From Lathyrus oleraceus (taxonomy: Eukaryota > Streptophyta > Magnoliopsida > Fabales > Fabaceae): a DNA stretch of 64,000 nucleotides. The first letter of the stretch is position 1, and every line of letters starts with the position of its first letter. The notes under the pieces were generated by a model. It saw nothing but the letters and a program-made list of their open reading frames with translations, was not told where the DNA came from and did no database searches. Location: assembly GCF_024323335.1 (NCBI RefSeq), contig NC_066585.1, positions 177,695,149 to 177,759,148 of the forward strand, written 5' to 3'. Of the stretch, positions 11,197 to 23,900 are shown piece after piece. The position numbers and the translations under genes were made by a program.

Positions 11197-11864
11197 TGAA
11201 GGTATGAAAAACATAAGAAAAGGGGGGGGGGGGGGGGAATTGGGTTTTTACAAGCAAAATCTTTTTCCAAAATAAAAAATCCACTAACAAGTTTAATAAT
11301 GAAGAGATAAAAACACAGAGATTTTTATCCTTGTTCGCTTGAAACTCAAAGCTAATCCAGTCCACCCGCCAAGGTGATTTTCCTTATACACAAGAACTTA
11401 ATCCATTATAATCAACAGATTATAATAAACACAAAGAATAGCCTTCTTTGTCTTCTCAAGGATCCAACTAAACCTTAGTCTCCTCAAGGATTCACAAAGA
11501 ACAACTTTCTTGTCTTTTCAAGGATAACCTCCTTAAGGAATCAAACAAATAGTTTGAATAATAGTTTGTGTGTTACAAGATGCTTCTACACAAGCTGATT
11601 TTTACACAAATGAATAACAAAACACTTAAAGAAAACTGTATACAAAGAATGAAAGCTTTTCACAAAGAAAAATAGCTTATCAAAATACTTGTGCAGAATC
11701 AGCGTTTTCTTTAAGTCTCCAATGCATGCTTATATGGCGTAAGCATGTGACCGTTGGAGGGGGAAATGGGGAAAGCTCCTTGAGCGGATGTCCACTGATG
11801 GATGGGAAAGGAAAGATACCACCTACTGTCCTTTCGCCCACAAATTCAATGACAGGTGTGATGT
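11197..11864 (-). mobile_element. SIRE-like 3' LTR, distal half
   Basis: This is colinear with 34,430-35,100 of the 5' LTR, including a long G run (C run on the element strand) near 11,222 that marks the end of SIRE-type LTRs, the 'ccacccgccaaggtgattt' segment and the TATA-region inverted repeat (11,725-11,747). The Tat element inserted after 11,864. The rest of this LTR resumes at 25,439. Confidence 0.7.
11860..11864 (+). other. Target-site duplication GATGT (left) of the Tat element
   Basis: gatgt here is repeated exactly at 25,439-25,443 on the other side of the Tat element. The uninterrupted SIRE-like 5' LTR has a single gatgt at the matching place (about 35,095). Confidence 0.9.
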
Positions 11865-12835
11865 TGTTTACTGTGGAAATTGGTAAGCAACCGCTGGTCC
11901 TCCCTGGTCTTAAAACGAAGGGTTACTTGCAGGATCGACCAGTTGATCCTAGGACATGTGCTAGTGCAAGTGGGACTTGTTCGGACTTTCAACGGAATGA
12001 CTCTTGTGGGGAATGACTCCCAACAAAGTGTCGAACAAGTGTAGGGGTTTTCCACATGAACGGTTTTAGACAATGTTATCGCCTGCAGGTGACTCGTGAT
12101 CGACAACACTATAACATTCAAAAGATGTATACTACGAACACGCTTTTGGTAAACTCTATGATCGTGATAGAGTCAGTGTCGACAGCATAAACGACAACGT
12201 AAAATGATAAACCAAAAGCAAAAGAAATTAAGATAAAATGTTCAACGGGAACAATTGAAAAGTAGGGAAGTTGCATTGAAATAAATATGGTGATTCACGT
12301 ACATAACACTCTCAGAGAAATTCTTGCTTCCTCGCGCTGGGAATGGGAAGTTTTCTTACAAGTGGTTTCGTAGTACAAAGTGAACACCTCTAGCCCCTTG
12401 TGGGATACTCCTATTTATACTAAACTAGAGGAACTACTCCTAAAATAACTTCCTAGAAGCTAGCGGATGTTGTGACCCACGATTTGCATAACCGCTGCAC
12501 CCATGTCTTGCTAACTGCTCCACGTTGTGGCGCTCTTTTTTCTTTTTGGAACTGCTATTTTATTTTAAATTTCAAATTTCTCCCGCCCAGACGTTAGGAC
12601 GAAGCTGTCTCCTGCACCTTTGCTTAGAATTCCTTAAGTCCCAAACCTAGCGTTGGTCGACAAAATGACCTGTCGACGGAGATGTCGTTTCCTGTCGACC
12701 TCCTCTTTTAGTATGCTTTTCTTTCTTGATTGCGTTCGACCTCTTTTATCTTTGGGTAGTGTATGATCCCCCGAATCATAGGACTCTTTCATTAGTTGTG
12801 CTTTCAACCGGCCTTAGGGATATTTCTTGGTAACA
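11865..12835 (-). mobile_element. Tat element 3' LTR (971 bp)
   Basis: On the minus strand it runs TGTTACC...GTAAACA. It has the same length as the 5' LTR at 24,468-25,438. It borders the polypurine tract at 12,836. Confidence 0.9.
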
Positions 12836-12850
12836 AAATGCCCCCCAGAG
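12836..12850 (-). promoter_or_regulatory. Polypurine tract of the Tat element
   Basis: On the minus strand CTCTGGGGGGCATTT directly precedes the 3' LTR start TGTTACC. This is the expected primer site for plus-strand DNA synthesis. Confidence 0.7.
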
Positions 12851-12897
12851 ATGCCATTTTCGACTGTCGATGATGATGATGAGACGATGGCATCTCT
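12847..12897. repeat. 11-bp perfect inverted repeat next to the polypurine tract
   Basis: AGAGATGCCAT (12,847-12,857) is the exact reverse complement of ATGGCATCTCT (12,887-12,897), with a 29-nt loop containing a short tga/tgatgatga run. Confidence 0.6.
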
Positions 12898-12955
12898 GAA
12901 ACTGTTGGCTTACCCTTTACTGTTCCCGCTTCTACTTAGTGGGGTCTCTGTGTAT

Positions 12956-13179
12956 CCCACGTGGGTGACGTCAGACAATCATGGCGAGTGTTTCTACTTC
13001 TCCTCGAGACGCACAAAATCACGTCTACGTCACTTCACGTCTCCAAACTGAACGTGTTTTGTCTTTTCGTTTACCTTCTCTCCTTCACATGTCTGTAGGC
13101 GTGGGAACGTGCGTGTACGTGTCGGCCATAGAAGTGTAACCGCTCCCTCTTCTTTGCTCAGGGTTTAAGGGCTATAAAA
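12956..13179 (+). promoter_or_regulatory. Candidate promoter of the antisense captured gene (G-box, CRE, TATA)
   Basis: A palindromic G-box CCCACGTGGG (12,956-12,965) is immediately followed by a perfect CRE palindrome TGACGTCA (12,966-12,973), both known binding cores of plant bZIP factors. TATAAAA follows at 13,173-13,179, about 130 bp before the chosen ATG at 13,308. A telo-box-like agggttt precedes the TATA. The block lies between the polypurine tract and the gene, facing the gene. Expression is inferred, not shown. Confidence 0.55.
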
Positions 13180-13307
13180 CCCTCATTTTTCTTCCCTCTT
13201 CTCTTTTTTGGCACTCTTGGTTCAGTATTCACTTGTCTTCATTTGTCTTCTGCTTTTTCTTTGAAAACATCTCCTACTTCATAACGAAGAACCCTCTTGT
13301 TATCTCC

Positions 13308-16300
13308 ATGGCCAGCTCCAACAAAACTGCAGCTGCTGAACTCTCGCGCCCTATCAACATTGATGGCAGGGAATACGTCTCTGAGCCTCCATTGGTAGAA
13401 GAACAGGAGAAAATTTGGCGTTCTCAGGTATTGATTCCTTTCTCTCTGGCTAATGAACCCTTAGCGTTTCTAGGTCCTCTCCCAGAAAACCGACAGCCAT
13501 AGATCACTAAAAATGACTCTTCCCTCTTTCCCGCCAGTCACATTTCTGAACCTATGATATCTGCTCAACAACCCTTCTCCCTTCGATACGTCGATAGGAA
13601 CTTCAGAATCGCTCCCCCCAGGAATTGTCCTAAGTTTTGTACTTGGATGGATCGGTTGGAAACGGAAAAAAATCGACCACTGGAAAAGAACAGGCATTTA
13701 TACCCTCTTGCAGATTGCCCGTTGTGGCCCTCCCCAGTATTGTGGCATGTTATTAGCCGCCCTTCAATTATGGGAGAGTTCGACCAACTCCTTCCATACT
13801 AGATGTGGCATGATCACGCCAACACTTTTAAACATTGCTGCCATCACTGGCTTGAGACCGTCTGGCGAGGTCTACGACTGCGAAGCTGTAGCGCCAGTTT
13901 CTTTGAAATTCGACGTTGATGACTCTCGCAAACCAACATACAACAACTTCATTGACCATCATGCCGCTTCCACGGGTCCTGTGACCGACGAGGAACACGT
14001 GGCTTTTTTGACCCTTTGGCTGTCCCGTTTCGTCTTCTGCTCACGGTCGATGCAGGTAGCTAAGCATTTTGCCCTCCTAGCGACTCAATTGCACCAAGGA
14101 CGTGATGTCGCCTTAGGCCAACTGATATTAGCCTCTCTCTATGAGTCTCTATCCGAGGTTGTCTGCCAGATTCGACTCTTCGACCCTGAGAACTCTAGAA
14201 AGAAGAACGTGTTGGTTCATGGTCCTTTCTGGTTCCTATAATTATGGCTCAATGCCACTTTCTCCAAAGAGGTAGCCCCATATGGGATGAGGAGGGTTGC
14301 GTGTCCCCCAGAGAAACGCCATGTTATCTGGAAAAGGTTGATTCCCTTGACACCCATCGACAAGAACTTTCCGGACCTTCGAGTGTTTCGACTTATCTTC
14401 GAAATTATGTTGACTCGTGTCGACTTCCTACCCTCTATGGCTCCTTTTTACCGTCGAACTGAGGGTCCTGAGTGGTTTACCAGACCTTTCCCTCCGACTG
14501 ACGGAGAACTAAGGACTGAATCCTTCCTCATTTGGAGGCGATTTTTGGTCCCTCACTTCTTGTCGGCGGAGACTGCCAGCAGCAATCCAGGTCTAGTAGC
14601 TTACCAGCCTAACCTTGTGTCCAGGCAATTTGGTCTTTGCCAATTTATCCCTAAACCTCTATTTTCTTCTCAAGAGTTACTTGCCAACATCCTTTGCGGC
14701 CAACCTTGGAGCGAAGTTGAAAAGGAACTAGAAAACATTTGGAAAAACCAACCCCGCCTTCCTTCTTTTCCTTTTCGACCAGCCCACTACTGTACCAAAG
14801 AATTTTATGATTGGTGGCAGTCCTATTTTTCCCTTTATGTTGGCGATCCTGATGCCAAACTTGCTGAATTGACTGAGGCTTTTGTTTGTTTGCAGGCGAA
14901 GTCGACTAAATGTAAGGCTCTTCACGTTAAACAAATTCGCACTTTCTAGAACTACTTCCAAGTTGTGTATCGACCAGATAATCTTCGTGGGACCATCCGA
15001 GAGGCTGCTGTCGAACTGAAAGCGAAAATAATCGATCAACTTCCAAAACTCAAAATCCCTGATCACGTGAAAGACAAATATTTGTATGCTCTTAATTTTC
15101 GAAAAATAAAGTTCCCTCCTCTGCCATCTAGTCCTTTGGCTTTGGCCTTTGGTCATTTGGTTCCGGTGTGGTTCTACTGTCCTATTTCATACGTACAAAA
15201 CGCCTCTAAGAGAAAAGAGGCCGACAGAGTGGTCCCCACGAAGTATTATCTTCCTGACTACTTAGGGCCGCTCCATATCAATCCTCGATATGTTAGCGTG
15301 TTCGAAACCACGCAACTTGGTAACGCTTTCTTGGAAATTTGAACACTCCTTTCCACCTAGACTTCCTCGCTCACTTGCGTTTCTTTCCTTTATTTGCAGC
15401 GCTCCCTCTGAAACCTGCAGACTCTGCATCTGCTGACCAACCCACTCCTTCGACCCAGAAGGCTCAGGTTTGACTCTGGCTGAAGTACTATTTCTTCTGA
15501 TCTTGACTTTATCCTTAACCATCTTTCTCTTCTTGCAGGCTGCTCCTGCGCAATCTTCTGACGATGATAGGCGCCCCATTTCCCAAGTCTTGGGAAAGAC
15601 TAGTTCTTCTGTATACTCCTCTAACGCATTTCCATTTGCCTTTGCCTTTTGGAGGGGGAAAATTACATGATTGCTAATATTTTGTTTGTGCAGGGTCAAC
15701 CCCGTTCGACAGAACCTACTGTCTCTCCCTCCTCCAAAAAATCCAAAAACCATAAGCGTTCTGCTCCCGCGGGCTCTGAGGTATTTCTCGTCAGCACGTC
15801 TGCTCTTTTGGCTAGACTATTTGCTTATAACCTCTCTTCGTGTCTTCAGCACACCTCGCAACACAAATCCAAAAGTCATCATGGCCATAAGAGGAAGAAA
15901 CATGATTCTCCTTCCGAGAGTGACGGCCATAAAAGGAAGAGGCATCATGCAACGCCTCCCTCAGAGGTTCCTGTCCAAAATGCCGACACGTCTCTAGTCG
16001 ACGCTTCAGCCCTCGGTGCGGCCCCTGCTCCAGTCGTGGAAGCTTCGCCGTCGGTTGGTCCTTCCCCTGCTACTGCCTTGGGGGACACACATCAGGATGC
16101 AGTTTCCCATGCATCGACATAGGTATTATCCGTATTCCTATTTATTCCTTTGGATTCTTTGTTGCGCTTTTCTTACTCAATTCTTCCTTCTGCAGGCTGA
16201 TGCTTCTACTGAACCGACTCAGCCTGTTGCTGATTATACTCCTGCGTCGTCGGTTTCTTCCTCAGATCGTCCCTTTCAATCCGTCGACACCGCTGGTGAG

Positions 16301-17305
16301 TCCATCGAATTTCCTCTCCAAATTAGTGATAGTGATTCTGACTCAGTCACTAGTCCTGTGACACATCTGGATTCCAGTTCGACTAGTTCTGACTCGAGTC
16401 TCTCCTCAGCTTCCTTGCAGGACTTACGGAAGTCAGTCGGTGTCGACACCAACAAACAACAATCCTCCCAAGCTACCCCGTTGTCTACCACTTCTCCTCA
16501 GGTTACTTCTCCGCCAACAACTTCTCCTTCGACCTTCCCGGGGTTGGCGATTAAGCCTTCTACTTTGGAAGCAATTGCCAGGCTACGTAATCTGGTGAAA
16601 TCTCGTGAGGTCTCCTCGGATTCTGACCAACTCTATTCTGGTAAAGTGGGTCCTGAGGCGACAAAGACTAAAGTTCTTATGGACAAGATCCGCGTTCACG
16701 CCTTAAATGTTGACCTTCCCTTCGTGCTCATGCATGAACCTGCTGTCGGTCCAGAAATCTTGAGCGCACTTTCCCAGCTAAAGGATCTCCAAATCTCTGA
16801 TTATGCCAGACGTGCAATGGTGGCTCTAGAAGAAATCTTAGTGCCTATGTTGCGCCATATTGACAGCGTTCGGGACACTGAGCGCCAAATTGCTGATACT
16901 GATGCCTCTATGAAGGAAAAATGGGAATTGGTGACGCGTGCCGACGCGGAGGTTACCAGTATGTTAAAGGCTATGGAGGAGCGACAGAAGGAATTTACTT
17001 TGAAGCAAACAAGAGTCGTTGAGCTGCGTCAACAAATCGACGCCCTTCGGCATCAAATTGTCGCCTTGGATAATGAGTTGGACTCAATTGTTAAGGAGGA
17101 GTCCCGTTTTGTCGACGAAGTGCTACAGCCTGCTCAAGCTACTGTGGAACAGACTTCCAGTGATGCCTTGTTGGTCGCTGAGGAACTTATGGCCGTCAAA
17201 GAGAAACTTGAGAAGCTTAAAGCCTATGTCGACACCCTGGAGCCTGCGTCTGTGCACTACAATTTTGAACTCAAATCCTTCCAATCCAAGTTCGGCCAGC
17301 TTTGA
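13308..17305 (+). pseudogene. Six-exon plant-mobile-domain (PMD) gene captured antisense in the Tat element
   Basis: The start at 13,308 (ctccATGGcc) is chosen for its context. Exon 1 (13,308-15,319) has PMD-like (aminotransferase-like) motifs: CGMITPTLLNIAAITGLRP, HVAFLTLWLSRFVF and EFYDWWQSYF. Exons 2-5 (15,400-15,467; 15,539-15,610; 15,694-15,780; 15,850-16,122) encode a Ser/Pro linker with basic nuclear-localisation-like clusters (KRKKH, HKRKRHH). Exon 6 (16,196-17,305) gives an acidic Ser-rich part and a coiled coil (roughly 16,830-17,260). All five introns are GT-AG and phase-consistent (1,0,0,0,0). Lesions: TAG at 13,500, a one-base shift in an A run near 13,665, TAA at 14,239, TAG at 14,947, TAG at 16,120. 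Most stops fit a C-to-T change in a Gln codon. PMD proteins act in the nucleus in gene silencing or transcription; the role here is unknown. Confidence 0.75.
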
Positions 17306-17468
17306 CTGCTTTTTTATCAATTGTACCTGTTAATTTTTTGTAATATTTTCACAATGGCTTCTAGCCACATTAATGTTATTTGTCTTTAACACTGTATATT
17401 TATCTATTGTGCCTTTGCCGTCGGTATCTAACATAATTATCTCCAATGTTATTTTTCGACATCTTATT

Positions 17469-20400
17469 TCAGTCTTCCAAAATTTTGACCTCTTGAAGGA
17501 GAGGTCTATATTTTTTCAAGTATTTTCCATTCACTCTTAAAATCCGCCTGTCTGGTGCCAACTCTTCGACCTCGTAGGCGTTATTAGAGAAAGCCTGCAC
17601 AACTTTAAACGGACCTTCCCAATTTGGGGACCACTTACCCAACCTTTTATCGTTTCTGTCCATAGGCAAGATCACCCTCCAAACCAAATTGTCAACAGCA
17701 AACACCTTCCCTTTTACCCTTTTGTTGTAGGCTCGGGCGATTTTCTCTTTTTTCCTTTGTAGCGAGTCTAATGCTAGCATTCTTTCTTCATCTACGTCGA
17801 TTAATTCGTCCGTTATCATGCTCCAATAATCTTCAGAAGGTATTTCACACTGCCTTTGGATCCTGACCTCCTGGACCTGAATTTCTACTGGCAATACCGC
17901 GTCATGCCCATAAGTCAATCGAAATGGGGTTGTTCCAGTTGCTTCCTTTGGTGACGTTCGACATGCCCACAAGGCTTGGTCTAACGTCTTGTGCCAATTC
18001 CTTGGCTTCTGTCCTATGTGTTTCTTTATTAAGCTAATGATTACCTTATTAGCAGCTTCAACTTGGCCATTTGCCTGTGCATAGTAGGGAGTAGATGTCA
18101 GTAACTTAATCCCCATTTCTTTTGCAAAATCTTGCACCTTTCGACCAGTGAATACTGACCCCTGGTCGATTGTAATAGTTTCTGGGATGCCAAATCTGCA
18201 AATGATGTAACTCTGGACAAAATCTATCACATTTTCTTGGTTTACATTTTGTAATGTTATGGCTTCGACCCATTTTGTGAAATAGTCGATGCCAACTAAC
18301 ACATACCTTTGTTGTTTCGACGAGGCTGGCTTTATTTCTCATATAACATCCAAAGCCCATCCTCGAAATGGCCAAGGTTTCACAATGGTGTGTAGCTCAC
18401 TTGCAGGCACATGCTGTATGCCTCCATGCAATTGGCATTCTTGACAACTTTTGGCAAATTCAATGCAATCTTTCAACATTGAAGGCCAATAAACTCCTGA
18501 ACGCATCAAAAGCCATTTCATCTTCAAACCTGCTTGATGCGCCCCACATGCCCCGCTCTGTGTGCTCGACACAGTCACGTACGCTTCACTTTCTCCCAGG
18601 AATTTTAACAACACTCCTTCGACTGTCTTCTTGAATAATTCATTATTTACCAAGACATAGCTAAGGGCTCTATATTTTATCTTTCGATTTGTCGACCCCA
18701 CGGGATTACGCAAGTAGTCGACTAGCGGTCTACGCCAATCGCTCCTTCCTTCATCGTCGACAGTTAGAATTTCAAAATGATTTTTATCTACTGCCCCCAG
18801 CTTCATGATCGCCAGATCTGATGGTGACAGTGCCGTCGCCTGTATTTTCTTTCTCACTTGGATCTCTTCGTCCTGGTTTCTCGACGTTTTATACCCTGAA
18901 GCTTCTTGTGCCAAATCATTTGCTCTTTGGTTTTCCTGCCGTGGTATGTGTTGGAGATTGACTTGCTCAAATCTCTTGAGCAGTCTTACGGTAACCATGA
19001 AATACATGATCGGATTTTCTTTAACACACCTATATTCTTTTGATACTTGTTTGATAACTAACTCCGAATCTCCCATAATTTCGACATTCCTTGCCCTCAA
19101 TTCCAGCAGTATTTCAAGTCTGGTGATCAATGACTCGTATTCTGCTTCATTATTGGTGCATAGCCCTTCGATTTTGTATTTGAAGTCTGCTGGAATTCCA
19201 TTTGGAGAAATTATAACTCCTCCTATCCCAGCTCCCTACTTATGTCTTGATCCATCGAAGTATAGCCTCCATGGTGCTAAATCCACGTAATTTTGCACCA
19301 TTTCGACCATTGAATGGTCGACCAGGAAGTCTGCTACTATCTGCCCTTTCATTGCTTTCAAAGGTACGTATGTCAGGGAGTATTCTGTTAACGCTAAAGC
19401 CCATTTTCCAATTCGACTATGCAATATTGGTTTAGATAGCATATGTTTAATAATATCAAAATGAGAAGATACGTAAACATCAACAGGCTTAATATATTGC
19501 TTTAATTTCGTACAAGAGAAATACAGGCACAGGCATAGTTTTTCAATGTCACTATACCTAGTTTCAGGATCATTCAACACTCGACTAAGGTAATACACAA
19601 GTCTTTCGACACAATTTTCATCCTCTTGGACTAACATACTTCCTATAGTCGATTGTGAGGCTGCAATATACAATCTCATTGGCCTATGCCTAACATGAGG
19701 GGCCAATACTGGAGGCTTAGTCAAGTACTCTTTGATTTTGTCGAAAGCCTCTTGGTGTGCATCCTACCATTTGAACTCTTCGCTCTTCAGTCGAAGTAAT
19801 AGGGAGAACGCTTTTGTTTTGCCACTTAGATTTGATATGAATCTTCTAAGGAAATTGATTTTTCCCAAAAAGGATTGCAGCTCCTTTTTGGTCGACGGAG
19901 GCCTGACGTCCATAATGGCTTTTGTTTTGCTTTGATTCACTTCAATGCCCTTTTTGTGCACCACAAAACCAAGGAAGTCGCCTGCCTGCACACAAAAAGC
20001 GCATTTTAATGGATTCATTTTCAATCCACATTTCCTCATCCTTAGGAAAGCTTTTCGTAGATGGTCGACATGAGTATGTTGTCCATTTGATTTTATCACG
20101 ATGTCATCAATGTAGACTTGCATGAAATCTTCTATGAAGTCATGGAACATTGAGTTCATTACCCTTTGGTATGTTGCTCCGGCATTTTTCAGGCCGAATG
20201 GCATAACCACCCACTCATATGTCCCTAAGGCTCCTGGACATCGAAACGCCGTCTTCGGCATGTCTTCTTCTGCAACAAAAATTTGGTTATATCCAGCATA
20301 ACCATCTAACATGCTTAAATATTCAAAACCAGCGGCCGAATCGACTAGCATTTCAGCCACGGGCATGGCGTATTCATCTTTCGGGGTGGCAACATTTAGA

Positions 20401-20985
20401 TCTCTAAAATCAATGCATACTCTTAAAGACCCATTTTTCTTTATGACTGGCACAATATTGGCCAACCATTCGACATACCTTGCAGTTTGGATAAACTTGC
20501 TTTTCAAGAGTCTTTCTACTTCTGTTTTTATCTTTGCCATAATCTCTAGGGCGAAACGCCTGGGCGTCTGCTTCACTGGCTTTCTCCCAACTTTTATGGG
20601 CAGTTTTAACTCGACCAAATCTCTACTCAAACCAGGCATTTCATTATAATCCCAAGCAAAACAATCTCTAAATTCTTTGAGTATGGATATTACCTCAGAC
20701 TTTAGTTTGTTATCGATGTTGGCGCTTATATATGTTGGCCTTCTTTCGCCATTTTCGCCAAGGTCGACTTCTTCTAAGGGGTCTTTTGGTCGGATTCTCT
20801 CTGGTGCCTTTGGGTCTTTTACGAACCCTAAAGGTTCGCTGCCGTAAATGCAATCCAGACGCTACATGTCAAAGTCCCCTTTATTCAACGCATAGGCCTC
20901 AACAGCCATGTTTTCTTCAGCCTCTATGGCCGACTTTATTTTGTTTTCGGCAACGTATGCCGAAATCTTTCTTAAAGCTTCCAAC
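17469..20985 (-). pseudogene. pol: Tat element pol: RT, RNase H, second RNase H, integrase
   Basis: Read right to left in one frame. RT (20,639-19,764) has SLRVCIDFRDLN, PFGLKNAGATYQRVMN and the catalytic YIDDIVIKS. RNase H follows (19,724 on; DPETRYSDIEKLCL). A second, archaeal-type RNase H begins with WRLYFDGS near 19,260 and continues with GDSELVIKQV. Integrase has an HHCC-like zinc region (near 18,530-18,420) where the first His appears as Gln (STQSGACGAHQ), then the core with TIDQGSVFTG and ANGQVEAANK (second D and E), and a C-terminal region with WEGPFKV. It makes DNA from element RNA and integrates it. In-frame stops lie at about 20,862, 19,764, 19,236 and 18,339, so no full polyprotein is possible. 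The end at 17,469 is the normal terminus. Confidence 0.9.
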
Positions 20986-23900
20986 TCAGACATCATCATT
21001 GGCATCCCCCCAGCCTGTCGGCCGGATACCCGTGTATGGTGGATCATCTAGGCGTTCCACATCCCAAATGAAGCCGTGAGTCTCATGTGGAGTTAGAGAG
21101 ACAAAAGCTTCACTTAGATTGGTATATACATCCTCAGCTGGGAAGCAAGGGGAGATGTTGGCCAGCTTTCTTTCAAACTCCTTCTTGCCGACATTATTCA
21201 CATCGGCCATAAAATATCCTTGGTCGGCCTCAATGTTTTCGGCCACTCCATCCTCTCTCCAAATCACCAACCTTTGGTGTGCTGAAGAGGGCACAGCTCC
21301 GACGCCATGTAGTCACTCTCTGCCAAGTAGCAAGTTGTAACTTGGCCTTGCGTCGATCACCATGAATAGTGTCGGTCTGGCCACCGAACCTACTGTAACA
21401 TTCACCATAATTACTCCCATGGTGCTTTTTGTCTTTCCTCCGTAGTCTGACAAGACCACGTTGTTAGACCTGATGTCGGTGTCATACTTGCCAATCTTCT
21501 TCAGAATATGATGTGGCATAATGTTTATCGTGGCACCACAGTCGACCAGAATTTTGTTGACGGTTATGCCTTCCACTTTTGCCCTGATCAGTAGTGGTTT
21601 CAGATGGTTTTTCATGTTCATCGTCGGTCTTTCGAACACTGCCTCCTGACTTTCAGCAGTACCATCGTTCAGCACAAAATAACATCTTGGTTGGTGCAAC
21701 GCCATTTCTTCAGCATCAGCGTTGTCCCATGATCCTTCGACTTTAGTCACACACTCATATTCTTGTGGTAGAATTGATACCACGTTGACCAGGATGTCGA
21801 GGCTTGCTTTGGATTCTGAATTGAAGTCATCAGTCACTTCATCAGAACAATTTTCAGCTGGTCGATGGACATACTTTCTTATCCGTTCTTTCGCCGCTGT
21901 GTCGACCTTCACAATTTTCTTCTCAGTATTCGCCTTGCTGGTTATGCCTCTTGCAGCATCTCTTTCAACCTGTTTACGCCTTTGAAAGCGTCTCCATTGA
22001 GTCCGTGTCATGGGGTTTTTTCCCAAATAGTTTTCAAAGATATGAGTCCTCTTCTCTGACTTGAATTCACGTCGGTAGTTAACTGCTAGACCTCCTCTAG
22101 CCTCAACAGCAACCCCTTGTAGGGTATCTTGTCTTTCCTGAGGCTTAATCCAGGTACCTCTAGGCGCCCTGGCCAACGGCACGTAGCTTTTGGGCCTTGT
22201 TGGGTGATGTCCCACAGCCCTTTTTGAGCCTCCTTCATTCTGGTAACCCCGGGTTTGCACATTTATTTTGCTCTTACCCAGCTGCAGCTTCTGGAAGTTC
22301 TCCGCTGCTATCATGTCGGTGACAGCACCACACCTTGGACACAGGCATACCTGTGAACCCTTGTTTTTGCAGCGATACAGAAAATCCACCAAGTCCTCAT
22401 CAGCCCTTGGGTAAACTTCAGCTATATCGACATCTGGGCTTTCCCCAGTTTGTTCCAGCATGTTGGCCTCTTCATACTTGCTGATTTCGACCATGTTGAT
22501 CTCGACTGGTTCCACGAACAGGGCTTCCTCCTGGTGAAGAGGATCAGTGTCGATCTTCATCCTGCGGCCAGCAAATTTTAGCCTGCCTTCTTGAATCGCC
22601 TTTTGAACCAAATCCCTGAAAAGGTAACAATTAGAGGTGTTATGACCAAGATAGTTGTGATATTTACAAAAACTTCTTTTTTGTCTTTGTTCCAACGGTG
22701 GTATTTTAGTACCAGGCGGCACCACCATCTGCCCATCTTTGACCAATAAGTCAAAAATTTCTTCACACTTCGACACGTCGAAAGTGTAAGTTTTCGAGGG
22801 GAATTTTGGGTTGTTTTCGACAGGATTCTTGCCTTGCGCAGGCAGCAATGAGCGACACTCGTAAGCGGACCCTGGCTTTAGTTCAGCCACGTCGATTTCT
22901 AATTCGGTCGATGAAGCATAATCTGCCTCACGTATTGGGTCGGTCGCATCGTATTCGACGAATGCTACCTTTTCTTTCTTAGACTTATTGTGCCTAATTT
23001 TTTCTAGCCTCAATCGTTCTAGGTGTCGGACTCTCTCATCCAGTTGTGACATACTTTTCACAAAAGTTGGATCTATCTTCTTCCTAATGGAATAATCTAA
23101 ACCCCCTGCGGCCATTTGAACTAGTTCATGCTTTGGTACTTGTGTGAAGCACCTATCCTTTAAAGACCTAAAACGATTTAGATAATCATTTATACTTTCA
23201 GCGAACCTTCTCTTGATACTAGACAATTCCACCAAACTAATTTTGGAGTGTCCTTCGTAAAACACATGGAACTTCTTTTCTAGTTTGGCCGATGAGTCGA
23301 TGGAACTTGGGGCCAACGAAGTGAACCATGTGAAGGCTACCTTGGTTAGAGAGGAGGGGGAGTTTTTTACTCTTAAGCTTTCATTATGAGCTAGATCCCC
23401 TGATTCTGTCAGGTATCTGGCGACATGCTCTATAGTCGATTCACCAGACTCTCCCCTAAATTTTGTGTATTTTGGCACTTTCATCCCCCTAGGCGCCTCA
23501 GCTTGGAGAATAAATTCGGCTAACGGGGACACGTATAATGGCCATTGTAATGTAGCACTCATGCCATTTCTAGCCATAATCCTTTCGACAATAGTTGTCA
23601 AATTATTTTCCACCGCCAAGTCTTCTTGTCGGTGTTGATCGACGATTTGATCAGCATCCTGATGTCGGTTGACCATTACCACTTGGTTACGTCCCACCAC
23701 TCCTGATTAGACGCCTTGATGTTGGAGAGGTCTAACGACTTGTCCCTCATGGACTGTCTCCTCCTCTGTTGCTCCTATCTCTATCTGCACAGGCCCAGTC
23801 GGCCTAATCGTTGGCGTTATCTGTCGGGTCGGTGCCCCCAGAAAATTGCACAAACGCGTCAATTGGTTGGCCACCTGTCTGTTGGTTTCAGCAGATTCTT

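Noticed and set aside
11205..11240. Long G run as a possible assembly error
   Set aside because: The matching position of the other LTR (34,459) also has a long G run. It is a normal feature of SIRE-type LTR ends, though the exact length may be unreliable.
14728..15156. 142-codon minus-strand frame
   Set aside because: Shadow of exon 1 of the plant-mobile-domain gene, which has motif support on the plus strand.
15262..15753. 163-codon minus-strand frame
   Set aside because: It crosses exons and introns of the captured gene on the opposite strand and shows no known domain.
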